Assembly (NCBI GenBank): GCA_025677825.1 | Contig: JAIXMO010000004.1 | Location: forward strand, 744,001-808,000 | DNA: 64,000 bases | Direction of reading: 5' to 3' | From: Helicostylum pulchrum | Taxonomy: Eukaryota; Mucoromycota; Mucoromycetes; Mucorales; Mucoraceae | Shown here: piece by piece, positions 45,810 through 56,543 of the stretch | How positions within the stretch are numbered: the first letter of the stretch is position 1 | How the letters are laid out: every line of letters starts with the position of its first letter | Position numbers and translations under genes: made by a program | The notes under the pieces: model-generated | The model's database searches: none | What the model saw: the letters and a program-made list of their open reading frames with translations, nothing else | Told to the model about the DNA's origin: nothing

Positions 45810-46031
45810 TTATTTGTATCTTTTGTATTTTGAAGATTCGGAATCAACTGCTGCGTTTGATTGTATGAGAGGTTTTAATGGATTATTTTCGTAGCAAATA
45901 TCGACTTCTTCAAAAGTTTCCATTTTTCTTAATAACTTTTCCATGTTAGCTTCAGTGTACTTTTCGCAAAAGAAAATGCATATTGCTTGCCCTCTAGTTA
46001 TATTTTTGTTGTTCATTATAGTGCAATCCAA
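45810..46031 (-). CDS. Transposon cargo ORF 3, paralog of cargo ORF 1
   Basis: Reads MDCTIMNNKNITRGQAICIF and continues FCEKYTEANMEKLLRKMETF and EEVDICYENNPLKP. The block A-x-CIFF-x-KYT, a basic helix, M-E-x-x-E-D/V-VD-I/L-C-Y/F and N-x-L-x-P aligns with cargo ORF 1 over about 50 residues. It lacks the C-terminal two thirds of ORF 1 and runs in the opposite direction. Start is the first ATG. Either a short family member or a truncated inverted copy. Confidence 0.5.
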   Translation of the reverse strand: MDCTIMNNKNITRGQAICIFFCEKYTEANMEKLLRKMETFEEVDICYENNPLKPLIQSNAAVDSESSKYKRYK

Positions 46032-46152
46032 ACCAAAAAAGAAAGATGTATCGCGATAGTGCGGTTCCGGCTAGTCGAAGCAAAGTATCTTTCTCCTCTT
46101 TTTTAAACCCAATGAATGGTTTTAGTATCTGTCTAAAGATTTTAATTTGCAG

Positions 46153-46926
46153 AAAACCAGTGTACGCAACTTTATGAAAAATGAGTGTAATTTGTCATTT
46201 AAAAGAGTGACATTGCACTCTAGTGAAAGAAATTCAAAGGAAAGAGTTCAACAGCGTTTTGAGTGGGTAGAGCGATGGACATCAACAGACATGGATTATC
46301 TCTCGAACTGTGTTTTTGTGGATGAAAGTGGCTTCGATATAAATATGCGTCCACCTTCAGCTTGGTCAACAGTTGGCACGCCAGCGATTGCTGAAACTAA
46401 GTCAACTAAAGCAGCGTCTTACACCATACTGGGAGCTATCTGCGCACACGGGGTAGTCAATATTGAACTCAGAGTAGCAACAAAGCCCAAACAACGTAAA
46501 ATTAAAGGTAGGAGAAAGCGAAAGCAGACACAAAATCCCAAACAAAGAAAGGACACTACAACAGGGCATTACTTGAATTTTATTCGTAAGGCTTTAGATG
46601 AAACGGACAGAACCCCTTTTATGAGTGGGTTTTATATTGTTATGGATAATGCACCTATTCACACGAGCAAAGATATTGATAAATTAATCATTTCTAGGGG
46701 CTATAGAAGCCTACATCTTTCATCCTATTCTGCCGAGCTCAATCCAGTTGAGCAGTTTTGGTCTGTTGTCAAAAACAAAGTAAATGGAGGTGTTTTTTCT
46801 GATGATGAGGATCTCAAAACAAGAATTGCAGCAGCCTGCAATAATGTTCCTATTCACCATTTGAGAGCTTTTATACAACACTCTTGTAATCAATTCGATA
46901 AGTGTAGAAATAAAAAACACATCTAA
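46153..46926 (+). CDS. IS630/Tc1-like DDE transposase domain (N-terminally truncated)
   Basis: Begins after a tttgcag acceptor with KTSVRNFMKNECNLSFKR, equivalent to the end of the second helix-turn-helix in the relative at 9.3 kb. The DDE triad is intact: NCVFVDESGF, YIVMDNAPIHTS and LNPVEQFWSVVK. Spacing between the second Asp and the Glu is 34 residues (DD34E), as in Tc1/IS630-type enzymes. A basic insert (KPKQRKIKGRRKRKQ) lies between the first and second catalytic residues and might bind DNA or act as a nuclear signal. The DNA-binding N-terminus is absent. Stop at 46926 is 42 bp from the right inverted repeat. Confidence 0.88.
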   Translation, partial: KTSVRNFMKNECNLSFKRVTLHSSERNSKERVQQRFEWVERWTSTDMDYLSNCVFVDESGFDINMRPPSAWSTVGTPAIAETKSTKAASYTILGAICAHGVVNIELRVATKPKQRKIKGRRKRKQTQNPKQRKDTTTGHYLNFIRKALDETDRTPFMSGFYIVMDNAPIHTSKDIDKLIISRGYRSLHLSSYSAELNPVEQFWSVVKNKVNGGVFSDDEDLKTRIAAACNNVPIHHLRAFIQHSCNQFDKCRNKKHI

Positions 46927-46967
46927 TTTATAAGTTTTAGTTGATATTATATTACAAATACCCGCAA

Positions 46968-47018
46968 TTGGTTTGTGCAAAACCCTCACTTTAATTTTTT
47001 TAAAACCGCAATTTGATG
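46968..47018 (-). repeat. Right terminal inverted repeat
   Basis: On the plus strand ttggtttgtgcaaaaccctc through ccgcaatttgatg. It is the inverted partner of 43520-43570 with two mismatches. Confidence 0.92.
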
Positions 47019-47273
47019 CGCGTTCATTATATGTGAATATAAAGTTTTTTTTGGTATATTTTATGTTGCATTGACTTATACTACAAAAAGTTAAAAACGA
47101 CTAGTATGTTTTTCATTATTTTAAGAGTATATTTTTTCGCAGTGAATGACCTGACATAAATGCAGCTAAAAAAGGAGGATTCTACAGTAATGCATAGATG
47201 TACAAAATCGGCGGTCGCGGTAGCTTAATGTCAATGCGCTTTTCTTACCAAACTACACACAGTGTGCATCACA

Positions 47274-48496
47274 ATGCACGTATGTAGAATTGTCGTCACA
47301 CCTTACATGAATAAAAAGCAAGTCACGATGTTTATACTAGCGATTTTTTTCTTTAGGGTTCACAGTGTTCAAAATACATCTGTTCCAACAATTAACGTAC
47401 CAATGTCGACCGATTCAGTATTTCCACAAATACCTACTACGTCTGTAAAAGAACCTACAACAACTGAAGCAACAATCAAGGAATTGGATCGTATTGCCCC
47501 TTGTTTTTTTGTCGGTCCTCACGAAATAGAAAAGAAAGTAGCATTTGAACCAGAACCAAATCAGGATTCAGGATCAGTTGTTGGATATGGAGATAGAAGA
47601 CTTTCTGGTATTTTAGCAGAGGTAAAATACAAAGTGCTGCAGATATATATACATATATCCAAGTTTGATTTACCCATTTTTTTTTTTTTTTTTTTGTAAG
47701 ACGACTGAAGGAGGTAAAAAGGAAGAGAGCGCGATAGAAATACCTAGCAAGTATGTACAATGAAATATACACTAAAATTTTGGGTATTAAAAGTTTTATA
47801 CATTATAGAAGAGTTATATTAGATGCAGCTGATGCCAACCGTGGTATATTTGGAGATAAAAGATTGAAAGGTAAGGTACAAAAAAAAAAAAACTAAGCAG
47901 ATTTAAAAGAGAAATGATGTGTTCTTATTGAAATTTTATGATAGTGGCAAATCGCGGTACTTGCAGTGCTTACAGTAATAATCAAGATATTATGTATGTT
48001 TTTTTCTTTCTTTCTTTTTAGCTTATCAAAACTAGTGTAATTAACCTATTAGCTACTAAAATATAGTGCTGCACCTCATGTTGATCCATTGGAACCTTCA
48101 AAAACAGTTAGAGTATTTGGGTATCCTTCCAACTTATTACACAATGTAATTGAACATTTTATGACATATGGAAAAATAGAGGAATACCACGAGTCACCCG
48201 GTAATTGGGTGACTATCACTTATGAAAGTAGTACCAGTGCATTAGCAGCGTTAAAGAGTAATGGCATAATTATCTCAAAAACATACATGATTGGCGTTTC
48301 CATGGAAGAAGAAGCCCCTATAGTCACGCAAGGTGTAGTTCCTTTGGATGTAAATGAAAGTGTGTATAAAAGTAATCAAGGATTGGGCAATGGAAAAGTC
48401 GGTGTGAGCATTAATAGTCCTTCTCATGTATCAAACGGCATTATTTCAATTGGCGGCATCATGTCAAAGTTAAAAGATACTTTTTTTGGTTGGTAG
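47274..48496 (+). CDS. NUP53: Nucleoporin Nup35/Nup53-like (MPPN RRM-type)
   Basis: Exons end at 47621 and continue 47701-47750, 47809-47870, 47945-47993 and 48067-48496. The start is uncertain: the ATG at 47274 is nominal, and coding sequence is convincing only after the tttctttag acceptor at 47356, so a real first exon may lie upstream. N-terminal linkers contain GYGDRRLSGILAE and GIFGDKRLKG repeats. The RRM-like MPPN domain reads KTVRVFGYPSNLLHNVIEHF, YGKIEEYHESPGNWVTITYE and ALKSNGIIISKTYMIGVSM. The very C-terminus MSKLKDTFFGW is the membrane-binding amphipathic helix typical of Nup53/Nup35. The protein is part of the nuclear pore inner ring and dimerises through the RRM. A signal-peptide-like stretch before 47356 is more likely intron. 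Confidence 0.88.
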
Positions 48497-48797
48497 TAAA
48501 AGAAAAAAAAACTCGTAATAATAAATTATCGTTGCATAAAAAAAAAAAAGGTCTTTGCATGTAACCCAAAGAGAAAAAAAAAGTAAATTTTTTCTCTTAG
48601 CCAATCACTGTAGGATATAAGCAATGAGCAAACTTGACGATCAGCCTACAATAACTATTCTATTCCTTGTCTTTCCTCCTATTGGATAATTTTCTTGAGT
48701 CACTCATTTTTCATCAGCTATATAAAATGTAATGGGTTATCTTTTTTATTTTTATTTTCTTTATTATCTTTATTATTATAAAAAATATACATACACT

Positions 48798-49887
48798 ATG
48801 GATCAATTCAAAAGTAATTCATTTCTTCTATAAAAAATTAATTTCCGTATAGCTAACCTTTTTTCCTCATAAAAAAGCTCACTTTATTTCTGGAGCTACA
48901 GGACTTTCCCTCTCTTACGCTTGTATGCATCCTCTCGACACAATTAAAACTAGAATTCAAGCAGATACTACAGGAAATTGGCGTAGAGTTGTATTTTCAA
49001 AGTCTACTCTTCATAGTCTCGGAAAAGGTTTCTTTGTATCGGCTTTAGGTGCTGCTGGTCAAGGTGGTGCTCGATTTGGCACTTACGAGTTCTGTAAATT
49101 GAGAATGTTACCAAATGAAAAGAATGGTTTAACTATTCCTGTCACTGCTTTATCTGCTGTCATAGGTGATTTAGCTTCAAGTGTAATTAAAGTACCTAGA
49201 GAAGTCATTACTGCCAAGTAAGTTACTACATACAAGTATATTGTTATCTTTTTTACTAACTTAAAAACCCTTTTTGCGCTTAGACTTCAAATCGATCATT
49301 ATAAACCAAATGCAAATGGAGTTCAACCAAATGCTGGATACGTTATTCGTCAAACATTAATAGAAGAAGGTCCTAAAGGTTTATTCAGAGGTTTCTGGGC
49401 AATCGCAGCTAGAGATTCGCCTTTTATGGTAATCTTACTGGTATCTTACGAAAATTTTAAAGCGTTCCATCACCGATCAATGAAAGAAGCATTTGAAAAT
49501 ACAAGAGAGTACAGATTAAAGAAACATAACGCAGTGGCGGCAGGATCTGCATTTGAAGAGTTGGAAGCAGATATTCCTACTATGCGTAGTGTGGTATATG
49601 GTGGTGTCAGCGGTTTCCTTGCTGGTTATTTAACAACTCCTATGGACGTCCTTCGTACACGTTTAATTGCACAAAAGGCATCAAAGCAAACCATGTCAGT
49701 GGTACAAATGGCTCAGTTTATGGTCGACAAAGCATGCGCTCAACCTCACTCTAGCTCATTTAAAAAATCTGTAAATACTTATAATGCTTTCTTTGTTGGT
49801 GCTGTGCCTAGAAGTGTTTGGTGGTTTGGTATCTGTGGAATCTTTTTCCCCACCTATGAAACCTTAAAGTCTTTGATGAGCAATTAA
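48798..49887 (+). CDS. Mitochondrial carrier family (SLC25) protein
   Basis: Exons 48798-48813, 48878-49217 and 49284-49887 sum to 960 nt, giving 319 residues. The three carrier repeats carry PLDTIKTRIQA, PREVITAKLQ and PMDVLRTRLIAQ, the P-x-[DE]-x-x-[KR]-x-[KR] signatures; the second is altered (PRE for PxD). Other segments are FISGATGLSLSYACMH, LGAAGQGGARFGTYEF, GLFRGFWAIAARDSPF and RSVWWFGICGIFFPTYE. It exchanges a solute across the inner mitochondrial membrane. The substrate cannot be fixed from motifs; SAM- or magnesium-exporter-like relatives are possibilities only. The first exon codes five residues, as seen in other genes of the window. Confidence 0.9.
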
Positions 49888-50936
49888 TATAGAAACATTT
49901 TCACCCTTACAACATTTGCATTATATTCCCCCACAATTTTCGGATTACCCCTACCAGTCACACACAAACACACACATGGATTATCCTATATACATGTTAC
50001 ATAATCTAAAATACACATTTACAAATCAGTCAATAAAGTCATGTCTTTGAGGTCATTGTTATTTATCAATGCACCAAAAAAAAAAAAAACTATACTATCA
50101 TACAGTAGTGGCTCTATTTAAGGGCAGAATCCAAATTTTCTAAACCGCTAAATATATATAAGTAAGTCTTCAACTAATTTATGAAGAGATCATATAAAGG
50201 CGTCTAGTCTTCAAAAGCGTACTATCAAATCGATGCTACTCGTAAAAGGGACAATAATCAAACTGATAGAGATAAGATCTTATTTACAAAGTAAATAAAG
50301 TATAAATACAATACATTTAGACTTGAAAGGAGTACATATCAGCAGTGAATCTTTAGAAAATTAACTAGGAAAAGTAGTTACATACAGACAGTGCACTATA
50401 TGATGAAAGATTGGAAAGGGATTCAGTCCAAACCAAATAAAGTGAACGCAAAGATACTTTTTTAGTCCTGCGTATCATAGCTAGTAGTTTTTAAATGTAT
50501 TGTTGTGTCATTTTAATAAATAGCTCAGTACTATTTTAATTGAAAGTTTAATACAATTTGATATAATTTTAATGTTTGAGCTCTTGCAGAAAAAGATACA
50601 CGGCATATTTATTTGTACAATAACTTGGGTGAGCTCAAGAAGTATTTGAGGTGTTATAATCCGTCATTTCCTGTCCATTTTTCTTTTAAAAACGAGCGTT
50701 TTTAAGTGAAGGTTTAGAAGTAACTTCTAAAAAAGGTCATTTTTCAGTGATCGAAATAAGATGTTGTCATTGTATGATTAAACATCAGTAAATGACTCTT
50801 TTTTCCAAGTTACTTAGTAAAAGTTACTCCTTAGAATTTTTTCTTTAAAACCAAAATTAAAAACCGCATGTTGGTTTATATTTTTCTCGATTTTTTATAT
50901 TTTTCTTCAGTCGATGATTTTTGATGATTTTTGGTT

Positions 50937-50977
50937 ATTTTTGGGGGTCAACCCCTTTTGTGTTTTTGTGGTTATTT
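50937..50977 (+). repeat. Inverted repeat, left arm (41 bp)
   Basis: Starts atttttgggggtcaacccct and ends ttgtggttattt. It is identical to the reverse complement of 51502-51542. Confidence 0.9.
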
Positions 50978-51501
50978 AAAACTTACTCAATATCTACTTT
51001 GTCTTTATTTGTGAAAAAAACAATGATAATAAAGTGTTTTTCTAGGCGCATTTAATACATTTAAATTTAGATTTGTATAAAAAATACTAACCGAATAATC
51101 ATCGTTTTAGATGGTTTTTTTTCCCCCTAGAATTTGAGTTGAGCGGTCCTTAAATTAGCAGATTCTTTAAAGCGCGTTTTCTCGCTCATTTTTGGATGTA
51201 GCACCTTTATTTATAAGCATCCAATATATAGTTTTTAAATATCTACATTCGGTGCTATAATTAAACACGGTAATAAAAAATTATATTTTATGTAGTCGCG
51301 AAGCTCTGAAAATGGTTACACGATGTTACACTAAAAAAGTGTATTTTTTCACCCAAAAAAAAAATCGTCTAAAACAGCGATTACTCTTTCATTTTTTGCA
51401 GTAGAAGTATGATTTAAAATGGATTAGAAGCGTCTAAACAATTTCTATATTATGAATGTTTTTTCTACAAAGACAGACAAATTAGATCAGGAGTAATGGT
51501 A

Positions 51502-51542
51502 AAATAACCACAAAAACACAAAAGGGGTTGACCCCCAAAAAT
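51502..51542 (-). repeat. Inverted repeat, right arm (41 bp)
   Basis: Partner of 50937-50977, perfect over 41 bp. The core ggggttgacccc is itself nearly palindromic. Confidence 0.9.
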
Positions 51543-52813
51543 GAAAATCGAAAAAAAAACAAAAAAGTTCGTTTTTAATTTTTTTTTATCAAAGATATAT
51601 TCAAAACAACTATTTTGTATTATAAAATGTGGGTCCAAAAGCGTTTCCTGTTTCTTTAAAAAATAAGAGCCAATATTTATTAGCAAAATACTACGAGAAA
51701 AGTAGGCTTTCTATAAATTTTATTTCTGACTTTTAAATAGGTCATGACTTTTTGGGTGAATTTCTTCTAGATTTCGACCGCCTTTAAATAGAGCTGCTAA
51801 TATAGTACCATTAATTATGTTATGTTGTTTAATGCATTACGTATAAAGCTATAGAAATTTGGTATAAACAAACCTTTGTCTGATATAGCGTCTAAGCGAG
51901 GGCGTTTGTTCTCCATGGAGTACTTTGCTTCGTCAATTCCTCCTAAAGCTCACTTTCCTGTATTTATTCTAATGGCTGGTAAAGGCGTAACTTTGGATCC
52001 ATCAAAGTAGCTTTCTTGATTTTTTTTTTCTCCTTTACCATAATAATTCAGTATAAAGTATGGTAATATAGATCTAAAAAATCTAATAAAACAATTTTTA
52101 ACGTGGGATCTCTTAGTTCTCGCAACGACGAGCATAAGATTAAAACCTTGGCTTTAAATATATTAATAACTTTACTTGGAAACTAAATATAATAGGTACA
52201 TTTACCCGAATATATGACCAGGTCAAACGTAAAGTACAATAGACCGGCTCAAGTTGAGATGAAAAGAGGGAAACAAAAAAACAGTAAAAGCTTACTATTT
52301 ACCTATAATTTTTTTGATAAAGTACAGTAGTTAATTCCTCCTCGAAATGAGGTTTAACGTTGATCGTATGCCTTTAAAGTGTTTTATTAGTGGTTAACCC
52401 TGAGTCTTTCTTGTAAATCATGTTACTAAAATTTCCTCTGTTATTATGCTATAACCACTACCGAACAATAACAGCATAGACGGGCTGAACAACAAATCAA
52501 GATAATATTCTTTAATTTGTGATGAAATCTGATAAATATACGAGCAATTTATCTATAAAACATGAAAAAAAAATATAGGAGGACTGAGAATAGTTTTAAG
52601 GGTAGGCAGTGTCGTCAAAAAAGCTTATTCTTGAACGAAGGATGTCTTGGCTTCATCTCAATCACATCCCCAGAGACAGAGACTGCGGTTTTGAATGGAT
52701 CTTCTGCGCGGAGTTGTATTACGACCCAACAACAACCACATTTTGGGTATTTAAATAAAATGACCAACCTTTTTTTTTCCTTTTATTTTTTTTTACTGAA
52801 AAATATATACACA

Positions 52814-53413
52814 ATGGACGCAGTTTCGAAGAGATTAATAAAGGAATTACGAGAGATTGACAAGGATTCAGCACAGCATAAAGAAATTATAAGGTTATCA
52901 CCTGATAATGACGAAGACTTGTTACAGTGGAGTGCTATATTAGCTGGTTTACCAGAAACGCCTTACGAAGGTAAGTCTTTTTTTTTTAAAAAAAAGCCGA
53001 AGAATATGCCTTAATTAAGGTCCTCTTTATTATTGTAGGAGGACAGTTTGAACTTGCTATTCAAGTACCTAATAACTATCCAATTCATCCGCCCAGTATC
53101 AAGTTCGTGACTACCATTTGTCACCCCAACATACACTTTAAGGTAATCTATTTTTCACACACACACATGTAAAAATAAAAGCATGGCAACTTATTTATTC
53201 TAGACTGGAGAGATTTGTCTTGATATCTTAAAAACAGCATGGTCGCCCGCTTGGACATTAAAGTCTACCATTCTAGCCATCTCACTTTTACTCAGTAATC
53301 CTGAACCTTCTTCACCACTCAATTGTGATGCTGCCAATTTACTAAGGTGTAATGATAAATTAGGCTATGAAAGCTTGATTAAAATGTATACCCAATTATA
53401 TGCTACGAAATAA
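52814..53413 (+). CDS. PEX4: Peroxisomal ubiquitin-conjugating enzyme E2 (Pex4)
   Basis: Exons 52814-52970, 53039-53142 and 53204-53413 sum to 471 nt, giving 156 residues, a bare UBC fold. Sequence includes SKRLIKELREIDKD, WSAILAGLPETPYEGGQFEL, YPIHPPSIKFVTTICHPNIH, GEICLDILKTAWSPAWTLKS (catalytic Cys in EICLD) and LSNPEPSSPLNCDAANLL. The WSPAWTLKS segment and overall pattern match Pex4/Ubc10, which monoubiquitinates the import receptor Pex5 at the peroxisome with Pex22. A missed possibility is another class I E2, but the HPN-C-W spacing fits Pex4 well. Confidence 0.87.
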
Positions 53414-53715
53414 TTTATTATGATTTATTTTTTTCTTGTTTCATGTATTAAACAAACTGATATTATCATCCAATAAATAATATAACTTGTACTAATCCAA
53501 CGGCTATTGACCACTTGTCTATTATATATTCGATCTCGTTAAATAGTACACATATAAAAATATATACATATAAAAAAAAACTTACGCAATGGTATCACTG
53601 TTTGGTATCTTTATTGACGGGTCGATCATTCTTTCAAGGTACCCAAACACTTTAGAAACACTCAAGGCCGCAGTTAGATACAATATAAAACTATAACAAC
53701 ATTTCTGAACTGGAG

Positions 53716-54105
53716 CTAGTAATAAATAATTGACAACTGCATAATAAAACAGGCAAAATAAAGTACTAACAGCAGTAGTAAAAAAATCAAGCTACACATG
53801 TAAAAAAAATGTTGGAGATTTTTTTTTCTTTCACATATTTCTTCTTTTACCTTGTTATAAATCATAAAAAATATAGGCAATAGTACCAGGATAAACCGAG
53901 ATAAGATATCATGGTTTCCTTTCATCATATCAAATCCAATCTTTGTACAGAATAACGAAACAATCAGTTGTATCCAAATACTATCACTTTGTTTTATAAT
54001 GGCACGTAAAATCAAATGAACAATAACTCCTATAGCACTGCCTAAAAACACTAGGTATTTATCTTCTGGATTAGCGTAAAGGATTAAATTTGCTATCAGT
54101 ATCAT
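53716..54105 (-). CDS. Small four-helix membrane protein, uncharacterised
   Basis: Single-exon 129-codon frame. Hydrophobic stretches are MILIANLILYANP, YLVFLGSAIGVIVHLILRAI, IWIQLIVSLFC, FILVLLPIFFMIYNKV and a C-terminal FFYMCSLIFLLLLLVLYF. Polar loops (NPEDK, KGNHDILSR, KEEICERKKN) separate them, so the frame looks like a real membrane protein rather than AT-rich noise. Its start lies 125 bp from the divergently transcribed ferroxidase gene. No family recognised. The tail after ERKKN may alternatively be removed by an intron. Confidence 0.5.
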   Translation of the reverse strand: MILIANLILYANPEDKYLVFLGSAIGVIVHLILRAIIKQSDSIWIQLIVSLFCTKIGFDMMKGNHDILSRFILVLLPIFFMIYNKVKEEICERKKNLQHFFYMCSLIFLLLLLVLYFACFIMQLSIIYY

Positions 54106-54230
54106 AATAATAATAAAAGAGAGAAAAGAGCGGGGTCATTGGAGGGAAATATAAACTGGGTCCTTTTATTTTATTTCCCGTTTTTTTTATCCTCTCTTCC
54201 TTTTTGTTTTTTTTTATCCAAAAGAAAAAA
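54106..54230. promoter_or_regulatory. Shared divergent promoter
   Basis: 125 bp between the starts of the small membrane protein (minus) and the FET3-like gene (plus). It is T-rich towards FET3 (ttttttttatcctctcttcc). No clear GATA-type iron-responsive site can be named with certainty. Confidence 0.35.
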
Positions 54231-54589
54231 ATGAGGTGGAGTTTACTATTGTTACTTGTACCTATTATTACGGCAAAAAGGGTTGTATATGATTGGAATT
54301 TACAGTACAAACATATAAACCCGGATGGACTACGCGAAAGAAGAGTTATCACTATTAATAATCAATGGCCGTAACGTATATTAAAAATCCTATAAAAAAA
54401 TCCCTCACTAAATTAAAAAGGATAGACCTCCACCAGTTACGCTTAATATTAATGATACACTTGTTATTCATATTGTTAATAATTTAAACGAGCCGACAAC
54501 AGTTCATGCGCATGGAATGAATCAAGATAATGGTACAAATCATATGGATGGTGCCGGTATGGTTACTCAATGGTAAACATAGACGTCGT

Positions 54590-54622
<33 letters not shown>

Positions 54623-56496
54623 GTGTGCCTAAATTATAATTTTTTTTAGCGCTATTGCGAGTCAACATAATTTTACGTACGAGTTTCCAGTAAAGCAAGC
54701 CGGTACATTTTGGATACACTCTCATTACAAAGTAAAAAAAAAAACAGCTTGGTATTATTTATTTCAAGACACCTTATTTTTTTTTAAAACTAGGTTCAAT
54801 ATATGGATGGACTCCGAGTTCCACTTATTGTTTATGATCGCACTGAGCCAGTTGAATACGATTACGATGAAACAATTACTGTCTCAGGTTTGTTTACTGA
54901 CAAACAGAAGAAAAAAAAGCAGTTTTTTAAATATCTTTTTTAGACTGGTATCATGAAGATTCCTATACAAACTTGGAACAATACATGAATCATGAGAATT
55001 TAGACGGAGTTGAGCCTGTTCCTCGTAAGTTTCAATCAGATAAAAAAAAAACAAAAAAATCTGACAGCTTTTGAAAAATAAATAAATAGAATCTGGTTTA
55101 ATTAATGATCATGTAAATACAACCGTTTCATTTAAACCGAACAAAACATATCGTCTTCGATTGATTAATATGTCTGGACTTGCCGTATTTCAAGTACATA
55201 TTGATCATCATGATATGCAAGTAATTGAAGTAGACGGTGTAAGTATATAATGTATAAAAAAAAACGCGTGTAATTTAATTCGTGTAACTCTATATTAGGT
55301 TTTAACTAAACCTACAACCGTGAAAATGGTTTACTTGGCTTCAGGTCAACGTGTTTCAGTACTAGTAAAGACAAAACCCACTTCAAAGCTTAATTATTAC
55401 TTTCATGCAAATATGGCGCCTGTCATGTTTGATGAAATACCAGATGATCTTAAACTAAGTAAGAGTTCATACATTAATATAACCTACCTCTATAAACTAA
55501 AAAACAAAAATAAAATAAAAAATAAAAATAGATATAGAAGCACCTATTTATTATGGTGATGAAAAAGCAGACTTTGCATCTCGACAAGATGCAATTCATG
55601 GTACATACGACGACGCCTTCATCTTCCCTTTAAAAGAATCAAGTGCACTTGTACCAGATAGACAAATCAACATGACAATTGACTTTATGGAAAACACGGA
55701 TGGATTAAATCACGGTGTGATTAACGATATTCCGTATTTACCTCCTCTCGTACCTACTTTACATACTTTATTAACAATTGAAAAACAGTACTTGAATAAT
55801 ACGCTTGTATATGGTCCTCAAAGTCGAACATTTATAAACGAATTGGATCAAGTGGTAGAAATTGTTTTAAATAACCTTGACGATGGTCCTCATCCCTGTA
55901 AGCTTTATTTATTTATTTTTACATATATATTTTTTTACTAAACAACAGCACTAGTTCACTTACATGGACATACATTTCAAGTCATTGCTCGTGGTAAAGG
56001 CGTATACTCTCCAAATACAAAGATCACTATCCCTGAGAACCCAACTGTTCGAGATACCATCGGTGTCCCATCTAACGGGTATGTAATTATTCGATTTAAA
56101 GCAAACAACCCAGGAGTTTGGTTCTTCCACTGTCACGTAGATTGGCATTTACCTGCAGGTTTAGCAGCTACATTTATTACTGCACCTGAATTAGCCAGAG
56201 AAAAATTCTCTCCACTTTCAAAAGAGCTTTATGATTTATGTATTAGTACTGGTCATCCACCTACAGGTAACGCAGCTGGTAAACCGGGTTTAGATTTAGA
56301 TGGGGCTCCCGATGGTATTCGACCTATCAAAAATACATTTGTACTTGCATGTCTTATTGCTACTTTGGTTGGACTTAGCACTATTATTTGGCATGTTTGG
56401 GTAGATCCTGGCCAAGAAGAAGAACAAGAACAAGAACAAGATCATAGTGATAACGAAGAACAAGTAGAAAGACCTTTATTAGACAAAGTCGAATAA
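54231..56496 (+). CDS. FET3: Fet3-type multicopper ferroxidase
   Basis: About ten exons with short introns. The N-terminal signal peptide is MRWSLLLLLVPIITA. Copper-ligand motifs are in order: VHAHGMNQDN, FWIHSHYK, LVHLHGHTFQVI and WFFHCHVDWHLPAGL, i.e. HxHG, HSH, HxHGH and the HCHxxxH trinuclear/type 1 set. N-glycosylation sequons are numerous (NDT, NGT, NFT, NTT, NKT, NMS). A transmembrane segment near the C-terminus (FVLACLIATLVGLSTIIW) and an acidic Glu/Gln-rich cytosolic tail fit the plasma-membrane Fet3 arrangement, in which Fe2+ is oxidised for uptake by the Ftr1 permease. No FTR1 gene is present in the window. One intron contains a very long poly-A run (about 54596-54622). Confidence 0.93.
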
Positions 56497-56543
56497 TAAT
56501 TGTAATAAAAAAAAAGCATGTATATTTTTATTTTTTATTTTTT

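Larger units (their letters stand above)
43520..47018. mobile_element. TIR-bounded DNA transposon with cargo ORFs
   Basis: Bounded by 51-bp terminal inverted repeats with only two mismatches. The transposase DDE domain (46153-46926) ends 42 bp from the right repeat. Between the left repeat and this domain lie ~2.6 kb with two related ORFs in opposite orientation (44299-44946 plus and 45810-46031 minus) and a third, frame-broken ORF (45178-45788). The N-terminal part of the transposase is missing, so the copy is probably not autonomous. No target-site duplication is evident. Confidence 0.85.
49888..52813. other. Intergenic, contains a 41-bp perfect inverted repeat
   Basis: No gene supported. 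The inverted repeat pair (50937-50977 and 51502-51542) marks a foldback-like structure. A hydrophilic open stretch before 52813 (from 52562) is upstream of PEX4 and most likely leader. Confidence 0.45.

Noticed and set aside
47262..47390. Signal peptide (MFILAIFFFRVHS) on the Nup53-like protein
   Set aside because: The stretch ends in a typical tttctttag splice acceptor and a nucleoporin is not secreted, so it is better read as intron.
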